52,977 nucleotides of DNA, taken from contig CALJGU010000045.1 of NCBI GenBank assembly GCA_938075565.1, positions 1-52,977 on the forward strand, in the 5' to 3' direction. The position numbers were made by a program, and so were the translations under genes. Numbering within the stretch: the first letter of the stretch is position 1; each line of letters starts with the position of its first letter. Below the pieces are notes generated by a model. That model had not been told where the DNA came from. It did not search any database and saw nothing but the letters and a program-made list of their open reading frames with translations. Positions 26,386 to 36,329 of this stretch are shown piece after piece. The DNA is from an uncultured Opitutales bacterium (GTDB taxonomy: Bacteria > Verrucomicrobiota > Verrucomicrobiia > Opitutales > UBA2995).

Positions 26386-28605
26386 CTACTCTTCGCCTTC
26401 CCACTTAAACCACAAGGTGGTCAAACCGGGAATCGTCAATTCGACCGAAGCAGGTTGATCGTGGAAGGGATGATCTTGAGTAAATACTTCTCCGAAGTTT
26501 CCGACACCTGTGCCGCCATACTCGCCCGCATTGGTATTGAGGACTTCTTTCCATTTTCCTTTGAAAGGCATACCTACGCGATACTGGGATCGAGGAACCG
26601 GAGTGAAGTGGCAAACCACCACCAAGGTGTCGGCTTTGTTATGCCCCCTACGAATGAATGAAAGAATTCCGCTTTCGGTATCATTGCAGTCAATCCATTG
26701 AAATCCTTCAGAGGAGTTATCTCTTTCGAAAAGTGCTTTGTTGCCTGTATAGAGATGATTCAAATCACCTATCATTTTACGAATACCTTCATGGTCCTTG
26801 TACTGGCACAAATGCCAATCCAGCGATCCATCATAGCGCCACTCCGATGATTGCCCAAATTCTGTTCCCATGAAGAGGCACTTCTTACCGGGATAAGCCC
26901 ACATATATGCATAGAGAGAACGAAGGGTCTGAGATTTCTCAGTAATCGAAGCTCCTGCCATCTTCTGAATCATGGAGCCCTTACCATGCACAACTTCATC
27001 GTGCGAAAATACCGACACAAAATCCTCAGAGAACTGGTAAAGCATTCCAAAGGTCAGGTTATCGTGATGCCACTTGCGGTAGAGTGCATCTTTACCGAAG
27101 TAGAGTAAGGTGTCGTGCATCCAACCCATGTTCCATTTGAAGTCGAAGCCCAGACCACCCTCTTCCGGTGCTTTGGTTACTCCTCCAAAGGAAGTGGATT
27201 CTTCGGCTATCATCAAACTTCCGGGAAATTCCTGATGAACTACTGAATTCACTTTCCGCAGAAAGTGGATGGCTTCGATATTTTCGCGCCCACCGTGTTC
27301 GTTCGGTACCCACTCTCCTTCTTCGCGTGAGTAATCCAGGTAAAGCATAGAAGCCACAGCATCTACCCGCAGACCATCGATGTGGTAACGTTCAAACCAC
27401 AGCAAGGCGCTACCGATCAAGAACTGGACGACCTCATTCCGACCATAGTTGAAGATCAAGGTACCCCAATCCTTGTGATGCCCTTGTCGTGGATCTGCAT
27501 GCTCATACAGGTGAGTGCCATCGAATTCCGCCAAGGCAAATGCATCTTTGGGAAAGTGAGCTGGAACCCAGTCCATGATAACCCCGATTCCTTTTTCGTG
27601 CAGGACATCCACCAACTCGCGAAACTCGTCCGGGTGTCCGTAACGATGAGTGGGCGCAAAAAATCCAGTCACCTGGTAGCCCCAGGATCCTGTAAAGGGG
27701 TGTTCTGCCAAAGGCATAAACTCGATGTGAGTAAATCCCATTTCCTTGGCATAGTCTCCCAGTTGCTCGCCCATCTCGCGATAACTCAGTGGGCGCCCCC
27801 CATCTTCAATTACTTTCTTCCAAGAGCCGAGGTGAACTTCATAAATCGAGATGGGTTCGACCGCAGCTCCTTCCGACTTAGAGCGTTTCTCAATCCACGC
27901 GTCGTCTTTCCACTTATATTGGTCCAGATCGTAAAGAACGGTACTGTTGTGCGGTGGTGGCTCAAAATAGACACCGTAAGGGTCGGTCTTCAGGAGCAGG
28001 TGCTCTTCCTGAGAAACAATCTCGTATTTGTATTTGGTCCCTGCTTCGAGGCCTGGAATGAAAATCTCCCAGACTCCAGAAGAGCCCATACTGCGCATGG
28101 AATGAAAACGACCATCCCAGTGATTGAAATCTCCGACCACAGAAACGCGTCGTGCATTGGGTGCCCAGACAGCAAAGCTGGCACCCTTGACTCCATCGAT
28201 CTCACGAAGGTGTCCGCCCATTTTATCGTGGATCTTGAGGTCGTTGCCTTCAGAAAACAAATAAAGATCCTGGTCACCTAGAGTCGGAAGGAACGAGTAA
28301 GGATCATAAAATTGCCGTACCTCGCCATTGGCATAAGTAACTCGCACACGATACTTGAACGGCTTCTTCAGGCTGGGGATAAATCCTTCGAAGAATCCCG
28401 CCTCATCCAGTTGCTTCAGCGGAAACCGCTTTTCGGTGGTTTTTTGGATGCGAACCACATCACAGGTGACAGCATCGCGCACAAAGGTTCTGGCGACTAA
28501 TCCGGTCTTTCCATCCAGTTCACATGGATGCAGTCCCAAGTAGGTATGAGGGTGGCTATTACGGCCGGACAATAAGGAGTCGAGCTCCTCTTTTGAAATG
28601 ATCAC
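26386..28605 (-). CDS. glgB: 1,4-alpha-glucan branching enzyme (GH13)
   Basis: A 739-residue enzyme that makes alpha-1,6 branches in glycogen. It has an N-terminal domain (residues 1-100), a CBM48 domain around 115-225 with FAVWAPNARRVSVVGDFNHW, and the GH13 barrel. Catalytic sites: Asp nucleophile in IDGLRVDAVASMLYLDYSR, Glu in LMIAEESTS, and the transition-state Asp in FSHDEVVHGKGS. Length is typical for GlgB. No other glg gene adjoins it. Confidence 0.96.
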   Translation of the reverse strand: MIISKEELDSLLSGRNSHPHTYLGLHPCELDGKTGLVARTFVRDAVTCDVVRIQKTTEKRFPLKQLDEAGFFEGFIPSLKKPFKYRVRVTYANGEVRQFYDPYSFLPTLGDQDLYLFSEGNDLKIHDKMGGHLREIDGVKGASFAVWAPNARRVSVVGDFNHWDGRFHSMRSMGSSGVWEIFIPGLEAGTKYKYEIVSQEEHLLLKTDPYGVYFEPPPHNSTVLYDLDQYKWKDDAWIEKRSKSEGAAVEPISIYEVHLGSWKKVIEDGGRPLSYREMGEQLGDYAKEMGFTHIEFMPLAEHPFTGSWGYQVTGFFAPTHRYGHPDEFRELVDVLHEKGIGVIMDWVPAHFPKDAFALAEFDGTHLYEHADPRQGHHKDWGTLIFNYGRNEVVQFLIGSALLWFERYHIDGLRVDAVASMLYLDYSREEGEWVPNEHGGRENIEAIHFLRKVNSVVHQEFPGSLMIAEESTSFGGVTKAPEEGGLGFDFKWNMGWMHDTLLYFGKDALYRKWHHDNLTFGMLYQFSEDFVSVFSHDEVVHGKGSMIQKMAGASITEKSQTLRSLYAYMWAYPGKKCLFMGTEFGQSSEWRYDGSLDWHLCQYKDHEGIRKMIGDLNHLYTGNKALFERDNSSEGFQWIDCNDTESGILSFIRRGHNKADTLVVVCHFTPVPRSQYRVGMPFKGKWKEVLNTNAGEYGGTGVGNFGEVFTQDHPFHDQPASVELTIPGLTTLWFKWEGEE

Positions 28606-28807
28606 GCTGGATTCCTTTTCAGAGAGTTAATTTACCAAAAGCGCCACCGAAAAAAAGATTTGGTGCACATCTGTCGACTTAAATAAGAAGATATTTTTCA
28701 ACAGACACAAGCCAGGACAAGAAACCTAAAGCGGAGTTTGAGGTCGCAGCCAGAGAGAAGGTGCTATTCGTCGAAATATGTCTTGTGCCTAAACCACCCA
28801 ATCCTAA

Positions 28808-31114
28808 ATGTCTCCCATCGTGCGTCTAAAATCCTTTTTCGCCCAAACTTTCTGTCTGCTACTGATCCCGGTTTTTCCACTCTTCGCGCAAGAGTTCCAA
28901 CTGGAGTCGGACCAGCCAATTGAGTTCGACGAAGCCAACAAAAAGATGATCGCTACCGGTGAAGCTTCACTCACCTATGGCGACCTCATTTTGCGGGCTA
29001 ATCGTATTGAGTACGATCAAGAGTCAGGCCTCGCCGACGCGATTGGAAATATTCGTATCAGTCAGGAGGGATACCGCTTTTTAGCCGAGCGCTTGAAAGT
29101 CAATATTCAGACTCAGGAAGTCGAAGCCTTTGATGTGCGCTTTGGATCTCCCCCGATCTATGCCGAAGCCTCCACTGCTACCGGATCCAACACCCGAATC
29201 GAGCTTCACGATGCAAAAGTTTACTACCGGGAGCCCGATCAATTTACGCCCACCATGTCGATCGATAAGTTTGTGGTCGAGGATGGTGAGATTGTGGACA
29301 GCGAGAAAGTGCTATTCGAAGTCCTTGGGCTACCGATATGGTATCTACCCAGCCTAAAAATCCCCACCGATGTAGAACCCTTTCGCGTAAGAGCAAAACT
29401 CGGAACACGGGGTAACCTCGGCGTTTTTGCCCAGACTCAAATCCTCTTTCCTCTGAATGAAACCTGGTTCGCGGGTGGCAATCTGGACGTCTACACCGAT
29501 CGCGGAATCCTTATTGGTCCCGCATTCCGATATTTGGCGGAAACGGAAAACAGTAGCTCTGACTTTTACACATCTACCGGATGGATCCACGATAGCGGAG
29601 ACCGAGGAGTGGATATATTTGGGGAGTCCGTCCCCAAAGATCGTTATTTCGTAGAAGGCTTTTTGCAGAACACCTGGGGCGGCAATCACCAATTCAACGG
29701 AGTCTACCACATCTACAGTGATCCTGAAATCCAACGAGATCTCCACTTCGATGATTTCAACCACAACCAACAACCAGACAACTTCCTCGAATATCAATAC
29801 CAAGAACAGGACTGGTCGTTGAGTGCATTCGTCCGAGCTGATCTGAATGACTTTTTCTCCAGCGATTACTTTCCCTTTGTAGATCAAGCGTCTACCCGAG
29901 CATTTGTGTTTGAGGAAAAACTCCCTGAGGTTCGGTTTGATCTCCACCCTCAGCATCTTGGCGGAGGCTTCTATCACGAGTTCTCTGCCAGCGCGGCTCA
30001 GAACGGTCATAGTTTCTACCTGACCGATGACCATGAACAGGAAACCTTCACCAGTCTGGATGGATTTTATCGCATACAAAACACCAGTCGCTTTGGCGAA
30101 GGTGGAAGCATGAATTTCTTTGCTGGGGTAAGAGTTCTCGAACTCAACGGTGTTCCCACCGCCGTTGTAAGTGCCGGAGAAGGTGGAACCTTTCGAATTC
30201 CTTACCCTCAGTATCACCCGGGCATGTATGCATCCTTGCCCATGACCTTGGTTGATGTTGAAGACAATGACTACTCACAGGTGATCGGAGATTTCGGTTT
30301 CAACCTGGAAGGTGCATTTTTCAGAACCTGGGATACCAAAAATAGCGCGTGGAAAATCGATGGCCTGAAGCATGTCGTAAAACCTTACCTGCATGTCCGT
30401 CACAATCCCATAAATGAGGACAATGGTCCTGGCTCAGGATCAGACCACCTTTACGTGCTCGATACCAATTTGCCAAACTGGGACCTGGCAACTCGTCGAG
30501 ATGCCGAGTTTGCTCAGGACCAAACTCTGGCGCGCATCGGAATTAAGAACGAACTCTACACGAAGCAAAAAGAATACGGTGCACGTCAGTTACTCAGCTG
30601 GAATCTAGCAGGCGACTATTTCTTTGATGGGCCCTTTGAGGACGATATGAGCTTTCTGTATTCCGACATCTCAGCGAATCCTGCGCCCTGGCTTCAAGTC
30701 GGTATGTTCCAGAGATTTTCACTCGAGCACTTCAAATTGTGGGAATGGAATTCACGCATCCGGATTACCGATGCCGATATTTGGTACGTAGAATACCGAA
30801 ACTCGCTTGCCAAGCTGAACCAAGGATTTGGTTACTTGGGATCAGCTGTATTCCCGAAATCAGGAGACCTCTTCCCTCTCCTCGATGTCGATCAACACTC
30901 CTTGGAAATTGGAGCGCGTATCAACAACAACTTTCGTGGCCGGGTCATTCTACGCTATGACGTCGTGCTAAGGGAATTTACTGAACAACATTACTCTCTC
31001 TTTCAAAAATTTGGCCGATCGGTTGAATTGGAATACCGACTGACACTTCGCGAGAGCGCAAGACGCGAGGACAATTGGGCCTTCCGCATCGGCATGGAGC
31101 TCGTTTCCTTCTAA
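28808..31114 (+). CDS. lptD: LPS-assembly protein LptD
   Basis: A 768-residue outer-membrane protein that inserts lipopolysaccharide at the cell surface. It has a signal peptide (LKSFFAQTFCLLLIPVFPLFA), then an OstA/LptA-like jellyroll repeat (about residues 35-120: FDEANKKMIATGEASLTYGD, LILRANRIEYDQESGLADA), then a long C-terminal region rich in aromatic beta-strand segments as in the LptD barrel. Conserved Cys pairs of the E. coli protein are not evident, as in many distant homologues. It is three bases from scpA, the first of four downstream genes in the same direction. Confidence 0.85.
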   Translation: MSPIVRLKSFFAQTFCLLLIPVFPLFAQEFQLESDQPIEFDEANKKMIATGEASLTYGDLILRANRIEYDQESGLADAIGNIRISQEGYRFLAERLKVNIQTQEVEAFDVRFGSPPIYAEASTATGSNTRIELHDAKVYYREPDQFTPTMSIDKFVVEDGEIVDSEKVLFEVLGLPIWYLPSLKIPTDVEPFRVRAKLGTRGNLGVFAQTQILFPLNETWFAGGNLDVYTDRGILIGPAFRYLAETENSSSDFYTSTGWIHDSGDRGVDIFGESVPKDRYFVEGFLQNTWGGNHQFNGVYHIYSDPEIQRDLHFDDFNHNQQPDNFLEYQYQEQDWSLSAFVRADLNDFFSSDYFPFVDQASTRAFVFEEKLPEVRFDLHPQHLGGGFYHEFSASAAQNGHSFYLTDDHEQETFTSLDGFYRIQNTSRFGEGGSMNFFAGVRVLELNGVPTAVVSAGEGGTFRIPYPQYHPGMYASLPMTLVDVEDNDYSQVIGDFGFNLEGAFFRTWDTKNSAWKIDGLKHVVKPYLHVRHNPINEDNGPGSGSDHLYVLDTNLPNWDLATRRDAEFAQDQTLARIGIKNELYTKQKEYGARQLLSWNLAGDYFFDGPFEDDMSFLYSDISANPAPWLQVGMFQRFSLEHFKLWEWNSRIRITDADIWYVEYRNSLAKLNQGFGYLGSAVFPKSGDLFPLLDVDQHSLEIGARINNNFRGRVILRYDVVLREFTEQHYSLFQKFGRSVELEYRLTLRESARREDNWAFRIGMELVSF

Positions 31115-31116
31115 TT

Positions 31117-31929
31117 ATGGCTATGGATGACACGCTGCTAAAAGGCTTGGATCACCCGATCAAACTTCAGGTGTTCGAGGGCCCTTTGGACCTTCTTCTC
31201 TTTTTGATCCGCAAGCACGAGATAGACATCTACGATATTCCGGTCTCGCAAGTGACCAAACAATACTTGGCGGTGATCTACGAAATGGAGAAGCTCAACC
31301 TCGAGCTCGCAGGAGAATTCTTTGTGATGGCGGCAACGCTTATGGAGATAAAAAGCCGTATGCTCCTCCCCAAGAGCGAACAGCTGGCAGCAACCGAAGA
31401 GGAAGAAGAGGAGCTGGATCCACGTTGGGAATTGGTTCACCAGTTATTGGAATACAAAAAATTTAAGGAAGCAGCCAGCGACCTGGACTTTATGATTCAG
31501 CACCAGCAAAACCTGGTGCCACGTGAAGTGAATGGGCGCCAGAGTGACTTAGGGCCTCGCCCATTGAAGAAGTCCGACAAAATGCAGCTTTGGGGTGCGC
31601 TCAACCAAGTACTACGGCGACTATCTGATCGACTCGTGGTTGGAGAAATCGAGGATGAAAACATCACCGTTTCTGATCGAATGGAGTACATTCTGGACCT
31701 GACGACCAAATCGGGAAAGCACACCCTGAGCGGATTATTTAAAGGCAAAACGACACTGACACTAGTAGTATATACCTTTCTTGCCTGCCTCGAACTCACG
31801 CGTCTGAACCGCGTCAAAATATGGCAGGATGAGAGCTTTTCCGAGATTTTCTTTGAAGGCGTTCCCGAAAATGAGCTTGAATCCGAAGAAGAGTCCTTAA
31901 TCGTATCAGCTGACGATGGAGAGGAATAA
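31117..31929 (+). CDS. scpA: Segregation and condensation protein A
   Basis: A 270-residue kleisin subunit of the SMC-ScpAB condensin. N-terminal hallmark LQVFEGPLDLLLFLIRKHEIDIYDIPVSQVTKQYL and LAGEFFVMAATLMEIKSRMLLP are very clear; the C-terminal winged-helix part includes VVYTFLACLELTRLNRVKIWQ. The ATG at 31117 follows the lptD stop by two bases; an upstream in-frame start inside lptD is not needed. No scpB is seen next to it. Confidence 0.95.
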   Translation: MAMDDTLLKGLDHPIKLQVFEGPLDLLLFLIRKHEIDIYDIPVSQVTKQYLAVIYEMEKLNLELAGEFFVMAATLMEIKSRMLLPKSEQLAATEEEEEELDPRWELVHQLLEYKKFKEAASDLDFMIQHQQNLVPREVNGRQSDLGPRPLKKSDKMQLWGALNQVLRRLSDRLVVGEIEDENITVSDRMEYILDLTTKSGKHTLSGLFKGKTTLTLVVYTFLACLELTRLNRVKIWQDESFSEIFFEGVPENELESEEESLIVSADDGEE

Positions 31930-32161
31930 AAAGTCAAAGGACGCGATGCTGTTCGGTGTCGGCCTCGATAATGAGGACGGACATAAGCGTGTTACATCCG
32001 CAGAGAAATTTGCCATTCTGGGAGGCTCTCAGGAAACTCATGATAAAATGACTGAGACCGTTATGAAGACCTTTGAGGATATGGATCGCAAAGGTAAGTC
32101 TCTCGAGTCAGTTGAACCTGATGAGTTAAAAGACCTTCTAGAAAAAAACACGCCTCAATGA
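31916..32161 (+). CDS. Small conserved-looking protein, function unknown
   Basis: An 81-residue soluble acidic protein whose ATG lies inside the end of scpA (14-base overlap). A second ATG at 31946 gives 71 residues starting MLFGVGLDNEDGHKRVT and may be the true start. The segments GLDNEDGHKRVTSAEKF and LGGSQETHDKMTE look conserved. From memory I associate such short proteins with verrucomicrobial genomes, but cannot check. No known domain, cysteine cluster or membrane segment. Confidence 0.65.
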   Translation: MERNKKSKDAMLFGVGLDNEDGHKRVTSAEKFAILGGSQETHDKMTETVMKTFEDMDRKGKSLESVEPDELKDLLEKNTPQ

Positions 32162-32170
32162 CCTGTTGTC

Positions 32171-32443
32171 ATGTGCGCCTCTTCATCATCGGATAAAGAA
32201 CCTAGGGTACCAGGTCCCGATTCAGAGCACCGTATCCCTCCACCTTCAGCTGGGAAAGCAGCAGTCCCTGAACCCTTAGCTAATCGAAGCGGTGTTTCAG
32301 TGCCTGTTTACCCCAAGCTGCCGGACCGTCCGAACGAACAAGCTGCACGGTTTTCCAACAACACTCCCTACCTCCTCCTGTTCGATGCATTTTTAGCGTT
32401 AGTTTCAGTTGCCTTTTGCTTATTATACTATTCAGAGTTGTAA
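32171..32443 (+). CDS. Small tail-anchored-type membrane protein, unknown
   Basis: A 90-residue protein with a proline-rich, disordered N-terminal two thirds (VPGPDSEHRIPPPSAGK) and a single hydrophobic segment at the C-terminus (LLLFDAFLALVSVAFCLLYY). No family recognised. It sits nine bases after the previous small gene and two bases before trxA, all in the same direction, so it is likely read with them. Confidence 0.55.
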   Translation: MCASSSSDKEPRVPGPDSEHRIPPPSAGKAAVPEPLANRSGVSVPVYPKLPDRPNEQAARFSNNTPYLLLFDAFLALVSVAFCLLYYSEL

Positions 32444-32445
32444 TC

Positions 32446-32760
32446 ATGTCAGATAAAATAACCGCATTATCTACCGATTCATTTAACGACGCGATCGCCG
32501 GAGCACCCACCGCGCTCGTAGACTTCTGGGCACCCTGGTGTGGTCCCTGCCGAACTATGGGAGCCATTCTCGAGGAACTGGCCGACGAAGTAGATGATAA
32601 TACCAAGATCTTTAAAGTAGACGTAGATGAGAATGGACCACTTGCCGGTCAATACGGTGTGCGTTCTATTCCAACGCTTCTAATTTTCAAGAACGGCGAA
32701 CTCGCTGAGACCATGGTGGGTATCACTCAGAAGGATGAGTTGAAAACAAAACTCGGCTAA
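32446..32760 (+). CDS. trxA: Thioredoxin
   Basis: A 104-residue cytoplasmic thiol-disulfide carrier. Active site WCGPC is at residues 31-35 (LVDFWAPWCGPCRTMG) and the cis-proline segment is RSIPTLLIF. Length is standard. The ATG at 32446 gives the usual short N-terminus; the longer reading from 32416 runs through the previous gene. It ends the lptD-scpA gene run and is followed by a strong terminator. Confidence 0.95.
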   Translation: MSDKITALSTDSFNDAIAGAPTALVDFWAPWCGPCRTMGAILEELADEVDDNTKIFKVDVDENGPLAGQYGVRSIPTLLIFKNGELAETMVGITQKDELKTKLG

Positions 32761-32785
32761 GCGAGTCACCATCCAATTTCCAAAA

Positions 32786-32811
32786 AGCGATTCCTTCGGG
32801 AATCGCTTTTT

Positions 32812-32813
<2 letters not shown>
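32786..32813. terminator. Bidirectional rho-independent terminator
   Basis: AGCGATTCC-TTCG-GGAATCGCT is a perfect 9-bp stem with a UUCG-type tetraloop. It is preceded by five A (32782-32786) and followed by seven T (32807-32813), so it works in both directions. It serves trxA on the plus strand, and its T-run reaches into the stop codon of menA on the minus strand. Confidence 0.93.
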
Positions 32814-33684
<871 letters not shown>

Positions 33685-33685
33685 G

Positions 33686-34327
33686 CTATTGGGAATGCTG
33701 AGGTTTCATTTCCTTTTCAAGAGACAATATCCATTCAGCTATTTCTTGCGGCCGTTCAGGATAAGCGTCCCCTTCCAATCGCGGTTGCCAAGACCTCAAA
33801 AAAGAAAGGGCCTCAGACCTCTTACCCGATTCAGTCAACAGACGCGCATAACTCTTTCCCAATAAATACGGAAACTCATCAATCGCTACGCCTTCCTCTA
33901 AATAACCCAGAGCGAGCGGTCGATCTGCAACGACCGTTTCTGCGATAAAGGCACCCGTTTGAAACCACTCAGAGTCATTCTTAAAATAAGGTCTCGAATT
34001 CTCAAAAAACTCTAAGGCATCCCGGCCATAGTCGTTTCGCGAGCGATCATCATTCCACACAGGTAGATCGAAAGCGATCGTCTGAGCAGCCAAGCGCCAG
34101 TAAGCTAAGTTGGAAGGATTCAGCGCAGTGGCAAAGCGGTAACTGTCAATGAGCCTGGGCTCATCTTTTTTCAACCAGGCTCCGTATCCCTGCACCCAGA
34201 ACCAAGAACTCGCTAAGCTAGCTCCCATCGATTCAGGCCACTCGTTCTCTGAATCCAATCGAGAGCTAAACAGATTCAGGAAACCGATACCTAAGACCAC
34301 TAATACAATGATTATCCAATTCCTCAC
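33686..34327 (-). CDS. Membrane-anchored TPR-like protein
   Basis: A 213-residue protein with one N-terminal membrane segment (WIIIVLVVLGIGFLNLF) and a helical remainder with TPR-like stretches (DSYRFATALNPSNLAYWRLA, KSYARLLTESGKRSEALSFL). I chose the GTG at 34327: it overlaps the permease stop as GTGA and has a strong GGAGGAGA ribosome site upstream. A longer frame from 34441 runs through the permease gene. Its position with an ABC exporter suggests a partner role at the membrane, but this is inference. Confidence 0.7.
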   Translation of the reverse strand: MRNWIIIVLVVLGIGFLNLFSSRLDSENEWPESMGASLASSWFWVQGYGAWLKKDEPRLIDSYRFATALNPSNLAYWRLAAQTIAFDLPVWNDDRSRNDYGRDALEFFENSRPYFKNDSEWFQTGAFIAETVVADRPLALGYLEEGVAIDEFPYLLGKSYARLLTESGKRSEALSFLRSWQPRLEGDAYPERPQEIAEWILSLEKEMKPQHSQ

Positions 34328-35139
34328 AGCTCTCTCCTCCTGAACACCAAAATTGAAGCAACGATTAATAGAATGGCGTAAAGCATCTCGACCCCAATGA
34401 AATTTATAAACTTTCCAGCCACCATCGGACCATCGTACCACAGAATTCCCGGAAAGATGGATAGATCAAATCGCGGCAAGAGGTAGTGAAGTATCTGGGA
34501 GACAATAGCTGAAATGCCTTTCGCACTTTCAGACATCCCTTCGGCAGCACTGACAAACATCGACACACACCACACCAACAGTGACAAAACGATTGCGAAC
34601 AGGAACGATCTGGAAAGCACTGACAATAGAACGACCACCGCTCCCAACACCAACCATTGGAAACATAAATACAGGCACGACTGGATCCACACACCCATTG
34701 TCGGAGTCAGCGTTTCTATTCCCTCTGCTGTGAGACCTCCCGCGTTCTCCCCAACCAGCAGGCTCAAGACAAACGTGGCCATACAACCGACGAATGCCAC
34801 AGCCAACCAGCTCCCGATCAGCTTACCAGCCAGATACTCGCTCCGATGAAGGCCGCGGACCAAGTGGGTGCACAGAACACCTGATTCGAGATCAGCATAT
34901 AACTGGAGAGCTATCAGAATCACGAGGACGACCCCCAAACTCATTAGAATGGTGCCTAGTCCAAAATCGTAGATCAACTTGGGTGAAGAAGCTCCTAGCG
35001 GAAGTTGCGCCAGCGATTGAACTCCAAGAATTAGAAACACAAGCCCGAGCAAGCAGACTTGATACCAGCGATTGTGCAAGACGACTTCCGCCAAGATATC
35101 AGTCGCGAGCAGCCGTATGCGTTTCAAGGAATCAAGCAT
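34324..35139 (-). CDS. ABC transporter permease (ABC-2 type)
   Basis: A 271-residue membrane protein with about six hydrophobic segments and no large soluble domain. The segment LYADLESGVLCTHLVRGLHRSEYLAGKLIG (residues near 85-115) is typical of ABC-2 permeases that resemble NosY/CcmB-like exporters. It overlaps the ATPase gene by eight bases and the TPR-like gene by four, so the three products are probably made together. Exported substrate is unknown. Confidence 0.78.
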   Translation of the reverse strand: MLDSLKRIRLLATDILAEVVLHNRWYQVCLLGLVFLILGVQSLAQLPLGASSPKLIYDFGLGTILMSLGVVLVILIALQLYADLESGVLCTHLVRGLHRSEYLAGKLIGSWLAVAFVGCMATFVLSLLVGENAGGLTAEGIETLTPTMGVWIQSCLYLCFQWLVLGAVVVLLSVLSRSFLFAIVLSLLVWCVSMFVSAAEGMSESAKGISAIVSQILHYLLPRFDLSIFPGILWYDGPMVAGKFINFIGVEMLYAILLIVASILVFRRREL

Positions 35140-35866
35140 CCTCCTGCTCCTTCCTCAATGTTTCCAAAAACCACTGTTTTAAACTGGAATCAAACTTGGG
35201 CGGTCCTTCAAAAATCGATTGGCCACGATGCAGAACCAAAATCTGGTCGAACAAAGAATCAGCACCCTCAAGCAAATGCGTGGCTAGTAATACCGTCTTG
35301 CCTGCTTCGACCAACTCCCTCAACAGCTGCTCCGTTTTTTGACGAGCTAATGGATCCAATCCATCCATGGGCTCATCGGCAACAATGACCTGCGGTTCAT
35401 GGATCAGCGCCTGAGAGACGGCCAGACGCTGAACTCCACCCTTGGACAGTTGCCCGATTCGGCGAGTCGCTTGGCCCGTCAAGGACGAGAGGGCCAAACA
35501 GTCTTCCACTCGGTCATCTAAATGCTCGCCGCTTAGACCACTTAATCTCCCACAGAAGTTGAGAAAACTTTGTGGCGTATGGTGCGCTGGAAACCTTAAT
35601 CGCTCCGGAATATAAGCAACTTGGTTTTGCTGTGCCACCTCCCTGGGTGATTTCCCGAGAAGCTCTACCCCACCGTCATACTCGGGTAATAATACGCAGA
35701 GAATCTTGAGTAGTGTGGTTTTGCCGGATCCGTTGCCACCGATCACTCCCAGCAAGGTTCCCGATTTCACCTCCAAGCTCAGGTGATTCAAGGCCAGCCT
35801 GCCTTTTCGCCCCCACCCTTCAGAATACTGTTTCGACAATCCGTCGATGCTGATTACCGGATCCAT
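35132..35866 (-). CDS. ABC transporter ATP-binding protein
   Basis: A 244-residue ATPase of the export type. Walker A GVIGGNGSGKTTLLK, signature QLSKGGVQRLAV (with LSKGG in place of LSGGQ), Walker B VIVADEPMDGLDPLA and switch His in LLATHLLEGAD are all readable. The CcmA/NosF-like size and its coupling with a small ABC-2 permease fit an exporter or a membrane-protein assembly system. It follows the acylphosphatase gene by eight bases. Confidence 0.85.
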   Translation of the reverse strand: MDPVISIDGLSKQYSEGWGRKGRLALNHLSLEVKSGTLLGVIGGNGSGKTTLLKILCVLLPEYDGGVELLGKSPREVAQQNQVAYIPERLRFPAHHTPQSFLNFCGRLSGLSGEHLDDRVEDCLALSSLTGQATRRIGQLSKGGVQRLAVSQALIHEPQVIVADEPMDGLDPLARQKTEQLLRELVEAGKTVLLATHLLEGADSLFDQILVLHRGQSIFEGPPKFDSSLKQWFLETLRKEQEDA

Positions 35867-35874
35867 GTAACCCG

Positions 35875-36153
35875 TTATCGGATCGTAAAGGCCTTTTGTT
35901 CGCGGGTGCGCTCAACTTCGGTTTGCGTCTTATCCCTAATGAAACTGGCCATCTCCTCGTTCAGAGCCTTGATAAAAGCGACGCACTCATCCCGGTCGCC
36001 TTCAATTTCTAAATGAACGCGGCCATCAGCCAGATTTTTGACAAACCCAGTCACCTCGTATCCCTTCGCCAAATTAAATGTGGTAAAGCGAAAACCAACG
36101 CCTTGGACGTGTCCTTCAAAGTAGACTGTGAAGTGAGATACGCTGTCTTCCAT
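35875..36153 (-). CDS. Acylphosphatase
   Basis: A 92-residue enzyme that hydrolyses acyl phosphates. Catalytic R22 is in GHVQGVGFRFTT and N40 in VTGFVKNLADGRVHLEIEG, the two signatures of the family. It is the first gene of the minus-strand unit acylphosphatase-ABC ATPase-permease-TPR-like-menA; the functional reason for this grouping is not obvious. Confidence 0.92.
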   Translation of the reverse strand: MEDSVSHFTVYFEGHVQGVGFRFTTFNLAKGYEVTGFVKNLADGRVHLEIEGDRDECVAFIKALNEEMASFIRDKTQTEVERTREQKAFTIR

Positions 36154-36329
36154 GTTTAAATTATTAGAATCAATAGCTTAGACAACCATCTTAACAATAT
36201 GCAATCAAACCCGACTTTCAATAACTGTGCTCAATTTGCTCAGATTACGAAAATTGACTTGCTACATTTAGATTAATGCCAAGAATGAGGAACACTTAAG
36301 GTACATCTGTTTGCCGCTAGGTATAACGA

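Noticed and set aside
27382-28281. 299-codon plus-strand ORF.
   Set aside because: It lies wholly antisense inside glgB, whose catalytic motifs prove the other strand.
29354-30217. 287-codon minus-strand ORF.
   Set aside because: Antisense to lptD; composition is that of a shadow frame.
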